Below are positions 35,254-43,458 of a DNA stretch of 64,000 nt, piece by piece. A program made the position numbers and the translations under genes. Position 1 is the first letter of the stretch. Every line of letters begins with the position of its first letter. The notes beneath the pieces are model-generated. The model had not been told where the DNA came from. It saw only the letters and a program-made list of their open reading frames with translations, and searched no databases. This DNA is from Tessaracoccus rhinocerotis. GTDB taxonomy: Bacteria; Actinomycetota; Actinomycetes; Propionibacteriales; Propionibacteriaceae. The stretch covers positions 186,001 through 250,000 of the forward strand of contig NZ_VKKG01000004.1 of the NCBI RefSeq assembly GCF_007197885.1, given 5' to 3'.

Positions 35254-35952
35254 ATGCCCGAACCCACGATGGTTGCCACGGCCGACGACCTACACGTCGG
35301 GCGGATCGCGATGCCCGCCTGGCAGGCCGCCGTCGAGCGGCTGGCCACCGGGTCCGCCGACGGCGCCGGCGAGGAGCAGCTGCTGCAGTGGCGGGCCGCC
35401 GGGATCCTCGACGAGCAGTCCGCACTGGCCCCGGACTGGGAGCGTGCGATCGACGCGCAGGCGCGGGCCAAGGTGGCGCTCACGCTGGTGGCGCGCCAGT
35501 ACGACGTGGCGTTCCTGACCAACCTCTACGCCTGTCCGGAGCAGGAGTGCGCGGTCGCGGTCACGGTGCGCGCCACCGTCGGCGAGGGGCGCAGGATCGA
35601 CGTCGTGAACCCGCAGGCGGAGGTCGCCTGGGCGCCGCTGCCCTCGATCTGGCCACTGCTGCGGCGCGTGCTGCCGCCCGTCGACGCGATGCGCGCCGAC
35701 GTGGCGGCGGTGGGGGAGTCGTATCCGGTCGAGCCCACCGAGGCGGCGCTGGCCGCGGCCGACGCGGCCCCGACCAGCGTTTTCGTGTTCGCCGTGGACG
35801 CCGCCAGCGGCGCGAGCGAGGAGGTGGCCTGGTACGTCGCAGACGGGGTGCTCCACCGGCTGCACGCCCGCAGCCGCGACCTCCAGCAGGTGGCACCCGG
35901 CGACGTGGCCGCAGGGCTCACGGCCGCAGTCGAGCGACTGCTCGGGCGATAG
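35254..35952 (+). CDS. Uncharacterised protein, possibly EspG-like type VII chaperone
   Basis: I do not firmly recognise this 232-residue, soluble, acidic protein. No signal peptide, membrane helix or metal motif is seen. Its layout loosely follows EspG chaperones: an N-terminal strand/helix (VGRIAMPAWQAAVERLA), LLQWRAAGILDEQSALAPDWERAI leading into an alternating strand region (ALTLVARQYDVAFLTNLY, CAVAVTVRATVGEG), a long central helix, and a closing strand-helix (LQQVAPGDVAAGLTAAVERLL) reminiscent of the EspG C-terminus. The presence of type VII genes elsewhere in the window makes this worth testing, but the match is by eye only. It is flanked by the sigma/anti-sigma pair and the iron-uptake operon and has its own leaderless promoter. 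Confidence 0.45.
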   Translation: MPEPTMVATADDLHVGRIAMPAWQAAVERLATGSADGAGEEQLLQWRAAGILDEQSALAPDWERAIDAQARAKVALTLVARQYDVAFLTNLYACPEQECAVAVTVRATVGEGRRIDVVNPQAEVAWAPLPSIWPLLRRVLPPVDAMRADVAAVGESYPVEPTEAALAAADAAPTSVFVFAVDAASGASEEVAWYVADGVLHRLHARSRDLQQVAPGDVAAGLTAAVERLLGR

Positions 35953-35988
35953 CCGCGACCGGATCCCGGACGGCCTTGCGCACGCTTC

Positions 35989-36012
35989 CTCAGTAAGGTT
36001 AGCCTTACTGAG
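35989..36012. promoter_or_regulatory. Palindromic DtxR/IdeR iron box before second siderophore operon
   Basis: TAAGGTTAGCCTTACTGAG (35994-36012) matches 16 of 19 positions of the DtxR/IdeR consensus. It sits inside a longer perfect dyad with 10-base arms (35989-35998 and 36003-36012) around TTAG. It lies 62 bases before the binding-protein gene, so iron-dependent repression of the whole operon is expected. Confidence 0.85.
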
Positions 36013-36074
36013 AATTAAGCAACTCATCTGCTGCCTAATGCCCCCGCTGTGCACACGACTATCGAGGACAGCTC

Positions 36075-37136
36075 TTGAACCAGATCTCCCGCCGAATCCT
36101 GCTCGGCACCTCCGCGGCGACGCTCGCGGCAGTGCTGGCCGCCTGCACAACCGGTCCGACGGACCCCGTGGCCCCGGAGCCGGATGCCACCACCTCCGTC
36201 ACGCCCGGGGCAGCAGGGGAGTTCCCGCGCACCATCACCCACCAGTACGGCGAGACGGTCATCGAGGCACAGCCCGAGCGGGTCGCGTCGGTGAGCTGGG
36301 TCAACCAGGACGTCGCGCTGGCCCTCGGGGTCGTTCCCGTGGCGATGGCCGCCGTTGAGTACGGTGCCAACGAGAACGGGTCCACAGACTGGATGGACGC
36401 GAAGCTGGCCGAGCTGGGGGCGGACCTGCCCACCACCTACTCGGAGGCCGACGGCATCAACTTCACCGGGGTAGCCGCGGCCACCCCGGACCTGATCATC
36501 GCCGCCTTCTCCGGGATCACCCAGGAGGACTACGACAAGCTCAGCAAGATCGCCCCCGTGGTCGCCCCGCCGGAGGGCGCGCTGGCCTTCGGGACGTCCT
36601 GGCAGGACTCCACCCGGCTCATCGGCGAGGCCCTCGGGCTCGAGGACCGCGCAGCAGAAGTGGTGGCGGACGTCGAGGCCGCCGTCGCCGAGGCCGCCGA
36701 GCAGTACCCCGAGATCCAGGGCAAGACCTACCTGTACGGGTCGGTCGACCCCGCGGCCGCCGAGCAGATCTACCTCTACACCGACGTCGACAACCGGCCC
36801 CGGTTCCTGAACTCCCTCGGCATGGTGCAGGCGCCCGTCGTGGTGGAGAACGCCACCGCAGAGGACGGCTTCTACATCACCTGGTCCCCGGAGCGCGCCG
36901 ACGAGCTGGTCTCCGACGTGCTGGTCACCTGGGCCATGGACGAGTCCGTGGGGGAGGCCATCAAGGCCGACCCGCTGCTGTCCTCCATCCCCGCCGTCGC
37001 CAACGACGCCCTCGTGCTCCAGACGGACAACCACCTGGTCCTGTCGGTCTCGGCGGCCTCGCCGCTGTCCATCCCTTGGGCGCTCGAGAACGTGCTGCCC
37101 GCGATCGCCGAGGCCGCGGAGGGCGCCGGGCGGTGA
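36075..37136 (+). CDS. Iron-siderophore ABC transporter substrate-binding lipoprotein
   Basis: This 353-residue binding protein is the first gene of a complete siderophore uptake operon (binding protein, two permeases, ATPase). The N-terminus has a twin-arginine (SRRILLG) and a lipobox LAAC (Cys24), so it may be a Tat-exported lipoprotein. The mature part is FepB/FhuD-like: HQYGETVIEAQPERVASVSW, LAELGADLPTTYSE, AATPDLIIAAFSGI and VAPPEGALAFGTSWQDS. The start is a TTG preceded by AGGA. The palindromic iron box upstream indicates control by a DtxR/IdeR-type repressor. It is not closely similar by eye to the binding protein at 414-1430, so it probably serves a different siderophore. Confidence 0.92.
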   Translation: MNQISRRILLGTSAATLAAVLAACTTGPTDPVAPEPDATTSVTPGAAGEFPRTITHQYGETVIEAQPERVASVSWVNQDVALALGVVPVAMAAVEYGANENGSTDWMDAKLAELGADLPTTYSEADGINFTGVAAATPDLIIAAFSGITQEDYDKLSKIAPVVAPPEGALAFGTSWQDSTRLIGEALGLEDRAAEVVADVEAAVAEAAEQYPEIQGKTYLYGSVDPAAAEQIYLYTDVDNRPRFLNSLGMVQAPVVVENATAEDGFYITWSPERADELVSDVLVTWAMDESVGEAIKADPLLSSIPAVANDALVLQTDNHLVLSVSAASPLSIPWALENVLPAIAEAAEGAGR

Positions 37137-37158
37137 GCCCGACCCCACGGGGAAGCAC

Positions 37159-38262
37159 GTGACCTCCACCACCACCCACCCGGCTCCGGGACCCTCGCGG
37201 GCCCCGGGGCCGCGGCGCGCCTCAGGGTGGGCGCTGTCGTTCGGGGTGCCGCTCGCCGTGCTGGTGCTCGCTTGCCTGCTCGCGGTCGCCCTGGGTGCGC
37301 GCAGCGTCGGCCTGGGAACCACGGTCGACGCGCTGTGGGCGCTGGTCACCGGCAACGCCGACGCCGCCCAGGGCAACATCGACGCGGCTGCCGTGCTGTC
37401 CCGGGTGCCGCGCACGATCACCGCCGTCGTCGTCGGCGCCAGTCTCGCGGTCTCCGGCGTCGCGATCCAGGGCGCCACCCGCAACCCGCTCGGCGACCCG
37501 GCGCTGCTCGGACTGACCGCGGGCGCGTCGCTCGCGGTGGCCATCGGGCTGGCACTCGGGCTGGCCGGTGGCCTCGCCTCGGTGCTGGCCTCGTCGGTGG
37601 TCGGCACGCTCGGCGCGGCCGTCATCGTCTACGTCGTGGCGTCGGCGTCCCAGAGCCTCGGGGGGTTCTCGCTGCGCCGGCTCACGCTGAGCAGCCCGGA
37701 CCCGCTCGCGCTGATCCTCGCCGGCGCGGCCGTGACCGCCGGGGCCATGGCCGGGACCACTGCACTCCTGATCAGCTCCCCGGCCGTTCTCGAGCGGTTC
37801 CGGTTCTGGAACGTCGGTTCCGTCGCCCGTGCCGAGCTCTCCGACGCGCTCTGGCTCGCCCCGGTGGCGCTGGCCGTCATCCTGGCGGTCGTGGCACTCG
37901 CTCCCGGCCTCGACGCGCTCGCCCTCGGCGACGACCTGGCCCACGGGCTGGGTGCCAACCCGCAGCGCGTCAGGGTGTCTCTGTTCGCGGCCGTCATCGT
38001 GCTGTCCGCGACCGCGACCGCGTTGGCCGGCCCCGTCGCGTTCGTCGGCCTGATGGTCCCGCACGCGCTGCGCCGGTTCGCGCCCGCGAACCACCGGGAA
38101 CTCACGGTCGCGGCGGCCCTCTGGGGTGCCGTGCTGGTGGTCTCGGCCGACCTGCTGGGCCGTCTCGTGATCGCGCCGCAGGAGATCCACGTCGGCGTCA
38201 GCACCGTCGTCCTCGGCGCGCCGCTGCTGCTGGTCCTGCTCCGACGGAGGCGGTTCGTGTGA
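37159..38262 (+). CDS. FecCD-family siderophore ABC permease, first subunit
   Basis: This 367-residue inner-membrane permease has about nine or ten helices and the FecCD signatures VPRTITAVVVGASLAVSGVA, IQGATRNPLGDPALLGLTAG and GLMVPHALRRFAPANHRE, the last being the loop that meets the ATPase. It should pair with the next gene's product as a heterodimeric channel. The GTG start at 37159 lies 22 bases after the binding-protein gene. Its stop overlaps the GTG of the next permease (GTGTGA). Confidence 0.92.
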   Translation: MTSTTTHPAPGPSRAPGPRRASGWALSFGVPLAVLVLACLLAVALGARSVGLGTTVDALWALVTGNADAAQGNIDAAAVLSRVPRTITAVVVGASLAVSGVAIQGATRNPLGDPALLGLTAGASLAVAIGLALGLAGGLASVLASSVVGTLGAAVIVYVVASASQSLGGFSLRRLTLSSPDPLALILAGAAVTAGAMAGTTALLISSPAVLERFRFWNVGSVARAELSDALWLAPVALAVILAVVALAPGLDALALGDDLAHGLGANPQRVRVSLFAAVIVLSATATALAGPVAFVGLMVPHALRRFAPANHRELTVAAALWGAVLVVSADLLGRLVIAPQEIHVGVSTVVLGAPLLLVLLRRRRFV

Positions 38263-39368
38263 GCGTCGTCAGCCTCCACGCGCCAGCACCCGACGGCGAC
38301 TTCCACCCGCCCGAGCCCGTCGGGGCCGAGGCCCGCGCCGTCGTGACCCGGCTGCGTCGCCGCGCCGGGCGCCGCGTCGTCGTCGTCGTGCTCGGCCTGG
38401 CGTTGCTCCTGCTCGCGCTGATGGCCGTGCGGATCCTGCTCGGGCGCTACACGGTCACCGTCGGCGACTTCGTGGCGATCCTCGGCGGCACCCAGATCCC
38501 CGGTGCCAGCTTCATCGTGCTGGAGGAGAAGCTGCCGCGGGCCGTCATCGGCGCACTGGCCGGTCTGGGGCTCGGGGCGGCCGGGGGAATGTTCCGGCGC
38601 AGCCTTCGCAACCCGTTGGCCAGCCCCGACGTCCTCGGAATGACCCACGGCGCCGCCGCGTTCGCCGTCGGTGCGCTCGCCTTCGGGCAGTTGCGCGGGA
38701 TCCAGATGGCCGCCGCCGCGCTCCTCGGCGGGCTGGCGGCGACGGCGGTGGTGCTGTGGTTCTCTGCCGGCACCCGGCGCGACACCCGGGCCCGGGGCAT
38801 CGGTGGCGACCGTTTCATCGTCGCAGGCATCGCCGTCGCCGCGCTGGCCCAGGCAGTCGTCGCCGGGGCGATGCTGAGCCTGTCGCTGCATGACCTGCAG
38901 ACCGCGGCCATCTGGACCGCAGGCTCGCTCAACGCGGCCAGCTGGGAGCGGATCACCATGCTGGGGGTCGCGTTGCTGGTGCTGCTGCCCGTGGCCGGCT
39001 GGATCCACTGGGCGATGGCTCCGGTGGACCTCGGCGCCGACCTCGCGCATGGGCTGGGGACGCGGCCCGCGCCCCTGGTCCTCGGCGCGCTGGTCACGGG
39101 TGCCGCCCTCGCCGCCGTCGCCACCGCCGCGACCGGCCCGCTGGCCTTCGTGGCTCTGATGTCCAGCCCGATCGCGCTGGGGCTGACCCGCGGCCGGTTC
39201 TCCCTGCCCACCACCGCCCTGTGTGGAGCGTGCCTGGTGGTGCTGGCCGACTTCGTCGGCGCCGAACTGCTCGGCGTCACCCTTCCCACCGGGGTCCTCA
39301 CCGGCGCGGCCGGCGCACCCCTGATGCTCTGGCTCCTGCTCACCAACTCCAGGAGGGGGAACACATGA
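38259..39368 (+). CDS. FecCD-family siderophore ABC permease, second subunit
   Basis: This 369-residue FepG-like permease has an N-terminal polar region of about 40 residues, then LGLALLLLALMAVRILLG, the signature LPRAVIGALAGLGLGAAGG, RRSLRNPLASPDVLGMTHGA and the late GPLAFVALMSSPIALGL loop. The last differs from the usual VPH/RR ATPase-contact motif of the first subunit. GTG 38259 overlaps the preceding stop by four bases; its own stop overlaps the ATPase ATG (ATGA). The long upstream in-frame stretch is antiphase shadow of the first permease. Confidence 0.92.
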   Translation: MSVVSLHAPAPDGDFHPPEPVGAEARAVVTRLRRRAGRRVVVVVLGLALLLLALMAVRILLGRYTVTVGDFVAILGGTQIPGASFIVLEEKLPRAVIGALAGLGLGAAGGMFRRSLRNPLASPDVLGMTHGAAAFAVGALAFGQLRGIQMAAAALLGGLAATAVVLWFSAGTRRDTRARGIGGDRFIVAGIAVAALAQAVVAGAMLSLSLHDLQTAAIWTAGSLNAASWERITMLGVALLVLLPVAGWIHWAMAPVDLGADLAHGLGTRPAPLVLGALVTGAALAAVATAATGPLAFVALMSSPIALGLTRGRFSLPTTALCGACLVVLADFVGAELLGVTLPTGVLTGAAGAPLMLWLLLTNSRRGNT

Positions 39369-40231
39369 TCCCGTCCGACCCATCCGCACCGGCCATCCGA
39401 CTCAGGGGGGTCTCCCTGGGCTACGACGACGCGCTGGTGGTCGACGAGCTGGACCTGGACGTCCCCCTGGGAGGGACCACGGTCCTGATCGGCGCCAACG
39501 GCAGCGGCAAGACCACGCTCCTGCGTGGCCTCACCCGCCAGCTCCCGCTGCGCAGCGGCTCCATGTCCGTGCTGGGCCGCGACACCGCCGGCTGGTCACC
39601 GCGGGAGTTCGCACGCACCGTCGCGCTGCTGCCGCAGGCGCCGGTCGCGCCCGAGGGCATGACGGTGGAGCAGCTCGTGGACCGTGGCCGGCACCCCCAT
39701 CGCAGGCTGCTCGGCGGCCGCCGGGCCGACGACACCGAGGCCGTGGCCGGGGCGCTGGAGCGGACCGGGATGGTGGAGTTCGCCGAGCGACGGCTGAGCG
39801 AGCTCTCCGGCGGCCAGCGGCAGCGCGCCTGGCTCGCGCTCGTCCTGGCGCAGAGCGCTCCCGTGATGCTGCTCGACGAGCCGACCTCCTACCTGGACCT
39901 GGCCCATCAGTTGGACCTGATGGACCTGGTGCGGGACCTCCCTGACCCGCGCGATCCGTCGCGCCGGGCGACCGTCGTCATGGTGCTGCACGAGCTGAAC
40001 CTGGCGGCGCGGGTGGCCGACCACGTCGTCGCCGTCCACGGTGGCCGGGTCGCGGCGCAGGGCACGCCGAGCCAGGTGCTGGTGCCCGAGGTGCTCGCCG
40101 ACGTGTTCGGACTAGACGCCGACGTCACGCCTGATCCGTTGCTCGGCCACCCCGTCGTGATGCCCCGCAGCGTCGCCGACCGGCGGACGGGGCGGATCAC
40201 ACCCCTCGAACGCGCAGCATCAGCCGGCTGA
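39365..40231 (+). CDS. Siderophore ABC transporter ATPase (FepC-like)
   Basis: This 288-residue ATPase powers the two permeases. It shows Walker A GANGSGKTTLLRGL, Q-loop LLPQAPVAPEGMTVEQLV, signature LSGGQRQRAWLALVLAQ, Walker B VMLLDEPTSYLDLAHQ (the SYLDLAHQ form is typical of FepC/FhuC) and the switch His in VMVLHELNLAA. The C-terminal end is extended and ends in an Ala/Arg-rich tail. It starts within the stop of the second permease. Its last 35 bases overlap the end of the convergent small gene at 40197-40535. Confidence 0.93.
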   Translation: MIPSDPSAPAIRLRGVSLGYDDALVVDELDLDVPLGGTTVLIGANGSGKTTLLRGLTRQLPLRSGSMSVLGRDTAGWSPREFARTVALLPQAPVAPEGMTVEQLVDRGRHPHRRLLGGRRADDTEAVAGALERTGMVEFAERRLSELSGGQRQRAWLALVLAQSAPVMLLDEPTSYLDLAHQLDLMDLVRDLPDPRDPSRRATVVMVLHELNLAARVADHVVAVHGGRVAAQGTPSQVLVPEVLADVFGLDADVTPDPLLGHPVVMPRSVADRRTGRITPLERAASAG

Positions 40232-40535
40232 AGCTGATCGCCACGGACAGGTCCTCGGCCACCTCGCTCATGGTGTGGCGCATGCCCTCGGCGTCGTAGC
40301 AGTAGAGGAACAGGTTGCCCTTGTCGGTCGGGGCATCGCTGAGCACCTCGGCGCAGCGGGCCATCGCCTGCTCCAGGATCGCGGTGATGCTCGTCTGCTC
40401 GGTCGCCGGGGTGTGGATGTTCACCACCGACTGCGCTCCGACCGGACCGCCGATGCGGAACGTCGCCTCCACGCGCTCGGTGCCCTCTATCGCCGCCACT
40501 GCCGAGCGCAGGCGCTCGGCGAACTCGTCGCTCAC
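40197..40535 (-). CDS. Small uncharacterised protein coupled to the WXG-like hydrolase (possible immunity or accessory protein)
   Basis: I do not recognise this 112-residue soluble protein. It appears to be an alpha/beta fold (FAERLRSAVAAIEGTERVEA, QSVVNIHTPATEQTSI, GNLFLYCYDAEGMRHTMSEV, ending LSVAISFSRLMLRVRGV) with no signal peptide or membrane helix. GTG 40535 overlaps the stop of the hydrolase gene upstream (GTGA), so the two are translated together; the longer open frame is antiphase to the hydrolase. Small genes overlapping the 3-prime end of a type VII effector gene are often immunity proteins or chaperones, which is the basis for the suggestion only. It overlaps the convergent ATPase gene by 35 bases. 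Confidence 0.6.
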   Translation of the reverse strand: MSDEFAERLRSAVAAIEGTERVEATFRIGGPVGAQSVVNIHTPATEQTSITAILEQAMARCAEVLSDAPTDKGNLFLYCYDAEGMRHTMSEVAEDLSVAISFSRLMLRVRGV

Positions 40536-42181
40536 TGCCGCCCGACCTCCACCTGGTAGGTGTGGATCGTGCCGGAGCCCTCGGGGTAGAAGCGGCTGAT
40601 CCGCTCGTCGAAGTCGTGCACCGGCGACTCGTCCTCGAGCCACTGTGACGTGCCCGGCTGCATGATGTCGCGGATCTTGGTGTCGTAGGTCTCCTGGCCG
40701 TGCCAGTCGAACAGCCCGGACTCGCCCTCGGCATTGCTGATGTCCACGTCCACCACGTTCGGCTGGGCCGCGCCGCCGGCGCCACCGAAGTCCAGCTTCG
40801 GCACCGGGTCGTACTGGTTGTCGAAGTTGATCACCGGGACGTCGTGGGGGATCGGTGCGGACTGGATGGGCGAGCCGGCCGTCATGATGCCGCCGATGTC
40901 GTAGCGGTCCGCGAACGATGGGTCCGAGGCGAGGTTCGCGGCGATGATCCCGCCCTGCGAGTGGCCCGTGAGGACGATCTCCGGCCGTGTGCCGCCCGGG
41001 TGGTTCGCCGTGACCTCGTCGATGGCGGCCATCACGGCCTGCGTCGACGAGGTGGTTCCGTACCCGACCCCCTTGAGGTTGGCCGCCCAGTCCGTGCCGC
41101 CCTGATGGCCGGTCCAGCCGTCCCAGGTGTCGATCGACTCTGTGGTGCCGGGGATTGCGACGATGTAGCGGGGTGGCTGCCCCGGGTTCTCGATCACGGT
41201 GATCTGGACGCTGGGCCTCTCCGCGCCCGGCTCGTCGCGCGTGCTGTAGACGTCCCACATGTCGCGCATCAGGTCCGACGGGTCGGCGAGGCGGCGACCG
41301 TCGAGCGCGTTGACGTGGCGCGGGTCCCCCACGAACGGGGTGCGGTCGTCGAAGAAGCGCTGGTCCTCGCCGGTGACCAGGTTGGCGACGGCGCCGCCGC
41401 CGAGGCCCGTGAGGTAGGCGCCGGTGGCCAGCACCTCGGAGACCGAGGGGAGCTGGCCGTCGTCCAGCAGTTCCTCGAGCCAGCGGGGGCGCTCACCGGC
41501 AGCGTCGAGGAACCTGTCGACCCCTGCGCCGAAGGCGGCGAGGTGCTCACCGGCCGTGTCTCGCACGTCGTCGGCGAGTTCGCCGAGGTCCTCCCAGCGG
41601 TCGCGGGACCAGTCGAGGCCATCGTCGATCTTGTCGCCGGCGAACTGCGCCCCGGACAGCAGCGCGTCCCCGATGCCGGTGCCCCAGGCGCTCAGTTGAC
41701 CCTTGGCGGCCAGTACGGCGAGCCGGGCCGCGAAGCGCACGTCGACCGCATTGATCCGGAACACCAGGGTCTGCACCGACGTCCAGATCTGGACGCGCCA
41801 GTAGGCCCGTCGGGGATCGAGCTGTGACCAGCCGGTGGCGTGGCTGACGACGGCACCGCCGTCGGTGATCTGGAAGTCGCGGGAGCGGGCGTAGGAGACG
41901 GCGGCGCCCATGCCGGAGCGCAGCGACGCCACCTGGCCGGCAGCCTCGCCGTGGGCAGCTGCCGCCCGGTCGAGCTGCTCGCCGAGTCCGGTCCCACGTT
42001 CCACCAGTACTCCCCGACGCGCCCGGGCCGCGGCTGCCGCGGCCCCGGTCCACGAGTCCGGGTTCGCGGAAGCGACCTGCTGCATTGAGTTCGCCAGCGC
42101 TCTCGCCTGCGTGCTCTGGGCAGTCGCGGCGGCGGCCAGCGCACGCGCATCCCATCGCAGACCGTCTCCCCAGCCGGCCAT
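40532..42181 (-). CDS. WXG-like N-terminal domain fused to alpha/beta-hydrolase, probable type VII secretion substrate
   Basis: This 549-residue protein has an N-terminal helical domain of about 100 residues (ARALAAAATAQSTQARALA, then NPDSWTG with a W-x-G turn, then a second Ala-rich helix) like WXG100/PPE-type export domains. A helical middle follows, and the C-terminal region from about residue 310 is a lipase-like alpha/beta hydrolase: VIENPGQPPRYIVAIPGTTE, the nucleophile elbow IVLTGHSQGGIIAANLA (Ser), VINFDNQYDPVPKLDFGG (likely Asp) and a late His in FDWHG or VHDFDERI. No Sec signal is present, consistent with type VII export. The genes on both sides overlap it by 1-4 bases. Confidence 0.75.
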   Translation of the reverse strand: MAGWGDGLRWDARALAAAATAQSTQARALANSMQQVASANPDSWTGAAAAAARARRGVLVERGTGLGEQLDRAAAAHGEAAGQVASLRSGMGAAVSYARSRDFQITDGGAVVSHATGWSQLDPRRAYWRVQIWTSVQTLVFRINAVDVRFAARLAVLAAKGQLSAWGTGIGDALLSGAQFAGDKIDDGLDWSRDRWEDLGELADDVRDTAGEHLAAFGAGVDRFLDAAGERPRWLEELLDDGQLPSVSEVLATGAYLTGLGGGAVANLVTGEDQRFFDDRTPFVGDPRHVNALDGRRLADPSDLMRDMWDVYSTRDEPGAERPSVQITVIENPGQPPRYIVAIPGTTESIDTWDGWTGHQGGTDWAANLKGVGYGTTSSTQAVMAAIDEVTANHPGGTRPEIVLTGHSQGGIIAANLASDPSFADRYDIGGIMTAGSPIQSAPIPHDVPVINFDNQYDPVPKLDFGGAGGAAQPNVVDVDISNAEGESGLFDWHGQETYDTKIRDIMQPGTSQWLEDESPVHDFDERISRFYPEGSGTIHTYQVEVGRQ

Positions 42182-42480
42182 CAGGCCTGCCCGAAGAAGT
42201 TGGAGATGGCCTCGGCGGAGCGTTCCTCTTGTTTGCGATAGTCCGCGGCCGCCTGGTCCGCTGCGGCGGCGTACCGGGACAGTGCCTCGGACAGTTCCCT
42301 GCCGGCCGCCGAGAACCGGGCCTGCAGCGCCTCCGACGCCGGTGCGCTGAGCGAGCCGGGCATGGCAGCCGCAGCTGCGTCGAGCCGCACTGTCCCGAGC
42401 GTGACGGCGGCTGTCGTGCCCGCTTGCCCGACGTCCCGGCCGTGGGCAGCGAGGTCGTCGATCACAACACTGAAGTCCAT
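42181..42480 (-). CDS. Small helical ESX-like secretion partner (EspC/WXG100-sized) with Y-x3-E signal
   Basis: This 99-residue, Ala-rich, all-helical protein has the size of EspC/WXG100 proteins. Two helices are separated by PGSLSAPASEALQARF, where a small-residue turn replaces a canonical W-x-G. Near the C-terminus YRKQE fits the general type VII signal Y-x3-[DE]. It probably forms a helical dimer with the WXG-like domain of the next gene's product, which starts within its stop (one-base overlap), and the pair may be recognised by EccC encoded at 13.8 kb. A TAGGGT element 8 bases upstream suggests a nearly leaderless promoter. Confidence 0.65.
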   Translation of the reverse strand: MDFSVVIDDLAAHGRDVGQAGTTAAVTLGTVRLDAAAAAMPGSLSAPASEALQARFSAAGRELSEALSRYAAAADQAAADYRKQEERSAEAISNFFGQA

Positions 42481-42563
42481 GGCTCGAAACCCTAGTTCGA
42501 GGACGGGTCAGGTGCGGTTTGCACGACCCCAGACGAATTCGCCTCCGGGAAGTTGGCCATGGC

Positions 42564-42569
42564 TATGCT
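42564..42569 (+). promoter_or_regulatory. -10 element of a leaderless promoter for the glycosyltransferase at 42576
   Basis: TATGCT ends 6 bases before ATG 42576, with no Shine-Dalgarno sequence, which supports this ATG over upstream in-frame codons. Confidence 0.5.
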
Positions 42570-42575
42570 GGCCGC

Positions 42576-43433
42576 ATGATGTTCGTGGGGGCCACTCGGT
42601 TCAGCCTGTACCAACCGAACTCGGATCTGTGGTTGGCCTCCAACGGAGCGGTGATCAGTCCGGACGAGTACCTGGCCTTCCTCTACGATGACGCGCGGAT
42701 GGCCCCTCGCTGTGACATCTTCCTGACCTGCACCCTACCGATGCTGGCACTCGCAGCCGAGGGTCATGACGTCCGGCATGTGGTCTCCTTCTCCGACAAC
42801 CTGCCCGAGGTGTACCGCTCCCAGCTGCTGGCGGCCGCCGAGCGGTTCGACTTCGTCGTGCTGGACGAGGTCCCCGTGGGGACACAGTCTCTCGACCTCG
42901 CGCAGTTCGGGAGAGATTTCTCGCGCGAGCTCGGGGTGGAGGGGCAGCCCTACGGCCAGTACCGCCTGGACGACGACGACGTCCTGGCGTGCGACTTCTT
43001 CGACCAGATGGTTCCCCACATCATCCCCGAGCACGTCGGGTGGGTGGTGACGCTGGCCAAGGGCGTCACCGCCATCTACCGGGACGGCAAGTTCTACTTC
43101 GCCAAGGAGGCCATCCTCCCGCTCCACTCGAAAGGTCACCTCGCGGTGGTCCAGTGGTTCGGCGGGGACTTCATCACGCCACCGACGGTTCCGCACAACG
43201 CCTCGGACCGCTACACGCCCGTGGTCCTCGACTCCCGCCGGTTCAGCCACCTCTGGGTCAGGTCGACCATCCAGGACGGTGCCCTCCACCAGCTGGGCGT
43301 GGACGAGCACGAGCAGGCGGTGATGATCCAGAACAAGCTCGGCAGGATGCCGGGGGTCAGCCAGAGCGTCATTGACGAGATCTTCCCGCTGCTGGCCGGC
43401 CGGTTGCTGGTCGAGCGGGTGCCCGGGCTCTGA
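42576..43433 (+). CDS. Putative rhamnosyltransferase-like glycosyltransferase (PF11316-like)
   Basis: This 285-residue cytosolic protein fits the putative rhamnosyl transferase family: an N-terminal VGATRFSLYQPNSDLWLASN, then ILPMLALAAEGHDV-like residues, HVVSFSDNLPEVYRSQLLAAA and the metal-binding YRLDDDDVLACDFFDQM (DDDD cluster, GT-A-like). It may transfer a deoxyhexose, but donor and acceptor are unknown. It opens the surface-polysaccharide region, convergent with the three-gene glycosyltransferase block that follows. The leaderless promoter at 42564 sets the start. Confidence 0.75.
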   Translation: MMFVGATRFSLYQPNSDLWLASNGAVISPDEYLAFLYDDARMAPRCDIFLTCTLPMLALAAEGHDVRHVVSFSDNLPEVYRSQLLAAAERFDFVVLDEVPVGTQSLDLAQFGRDFSRELGVEGQPYGQYRLDDDDVLACDFFDQMVPHIIPEHVGWVVTLAKGVTAIYRDGKFYFAKEAILPLHSKGHLAVVQWFGGDFITPPTVPHNASDRYTPVVLDSRRFSHLWVRSTIQDGALHQLGVDEHEQAVMIQNKLGRMPGVSQSVIDEIFPLLAGRLLVERVPGL

Positions 43434-43458
43434 GACGAACCGCCCTCGGCGGAGGCCG

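Noticed and set aside
43434-43458. Short CCGCC-CTC-GGCGG hairpin between convergent glycosyltransferase genes
   Set aside because: A five-base stem with no T-tract in 70 percent GC DNA is expected by chance, so I did not call it a terminator.
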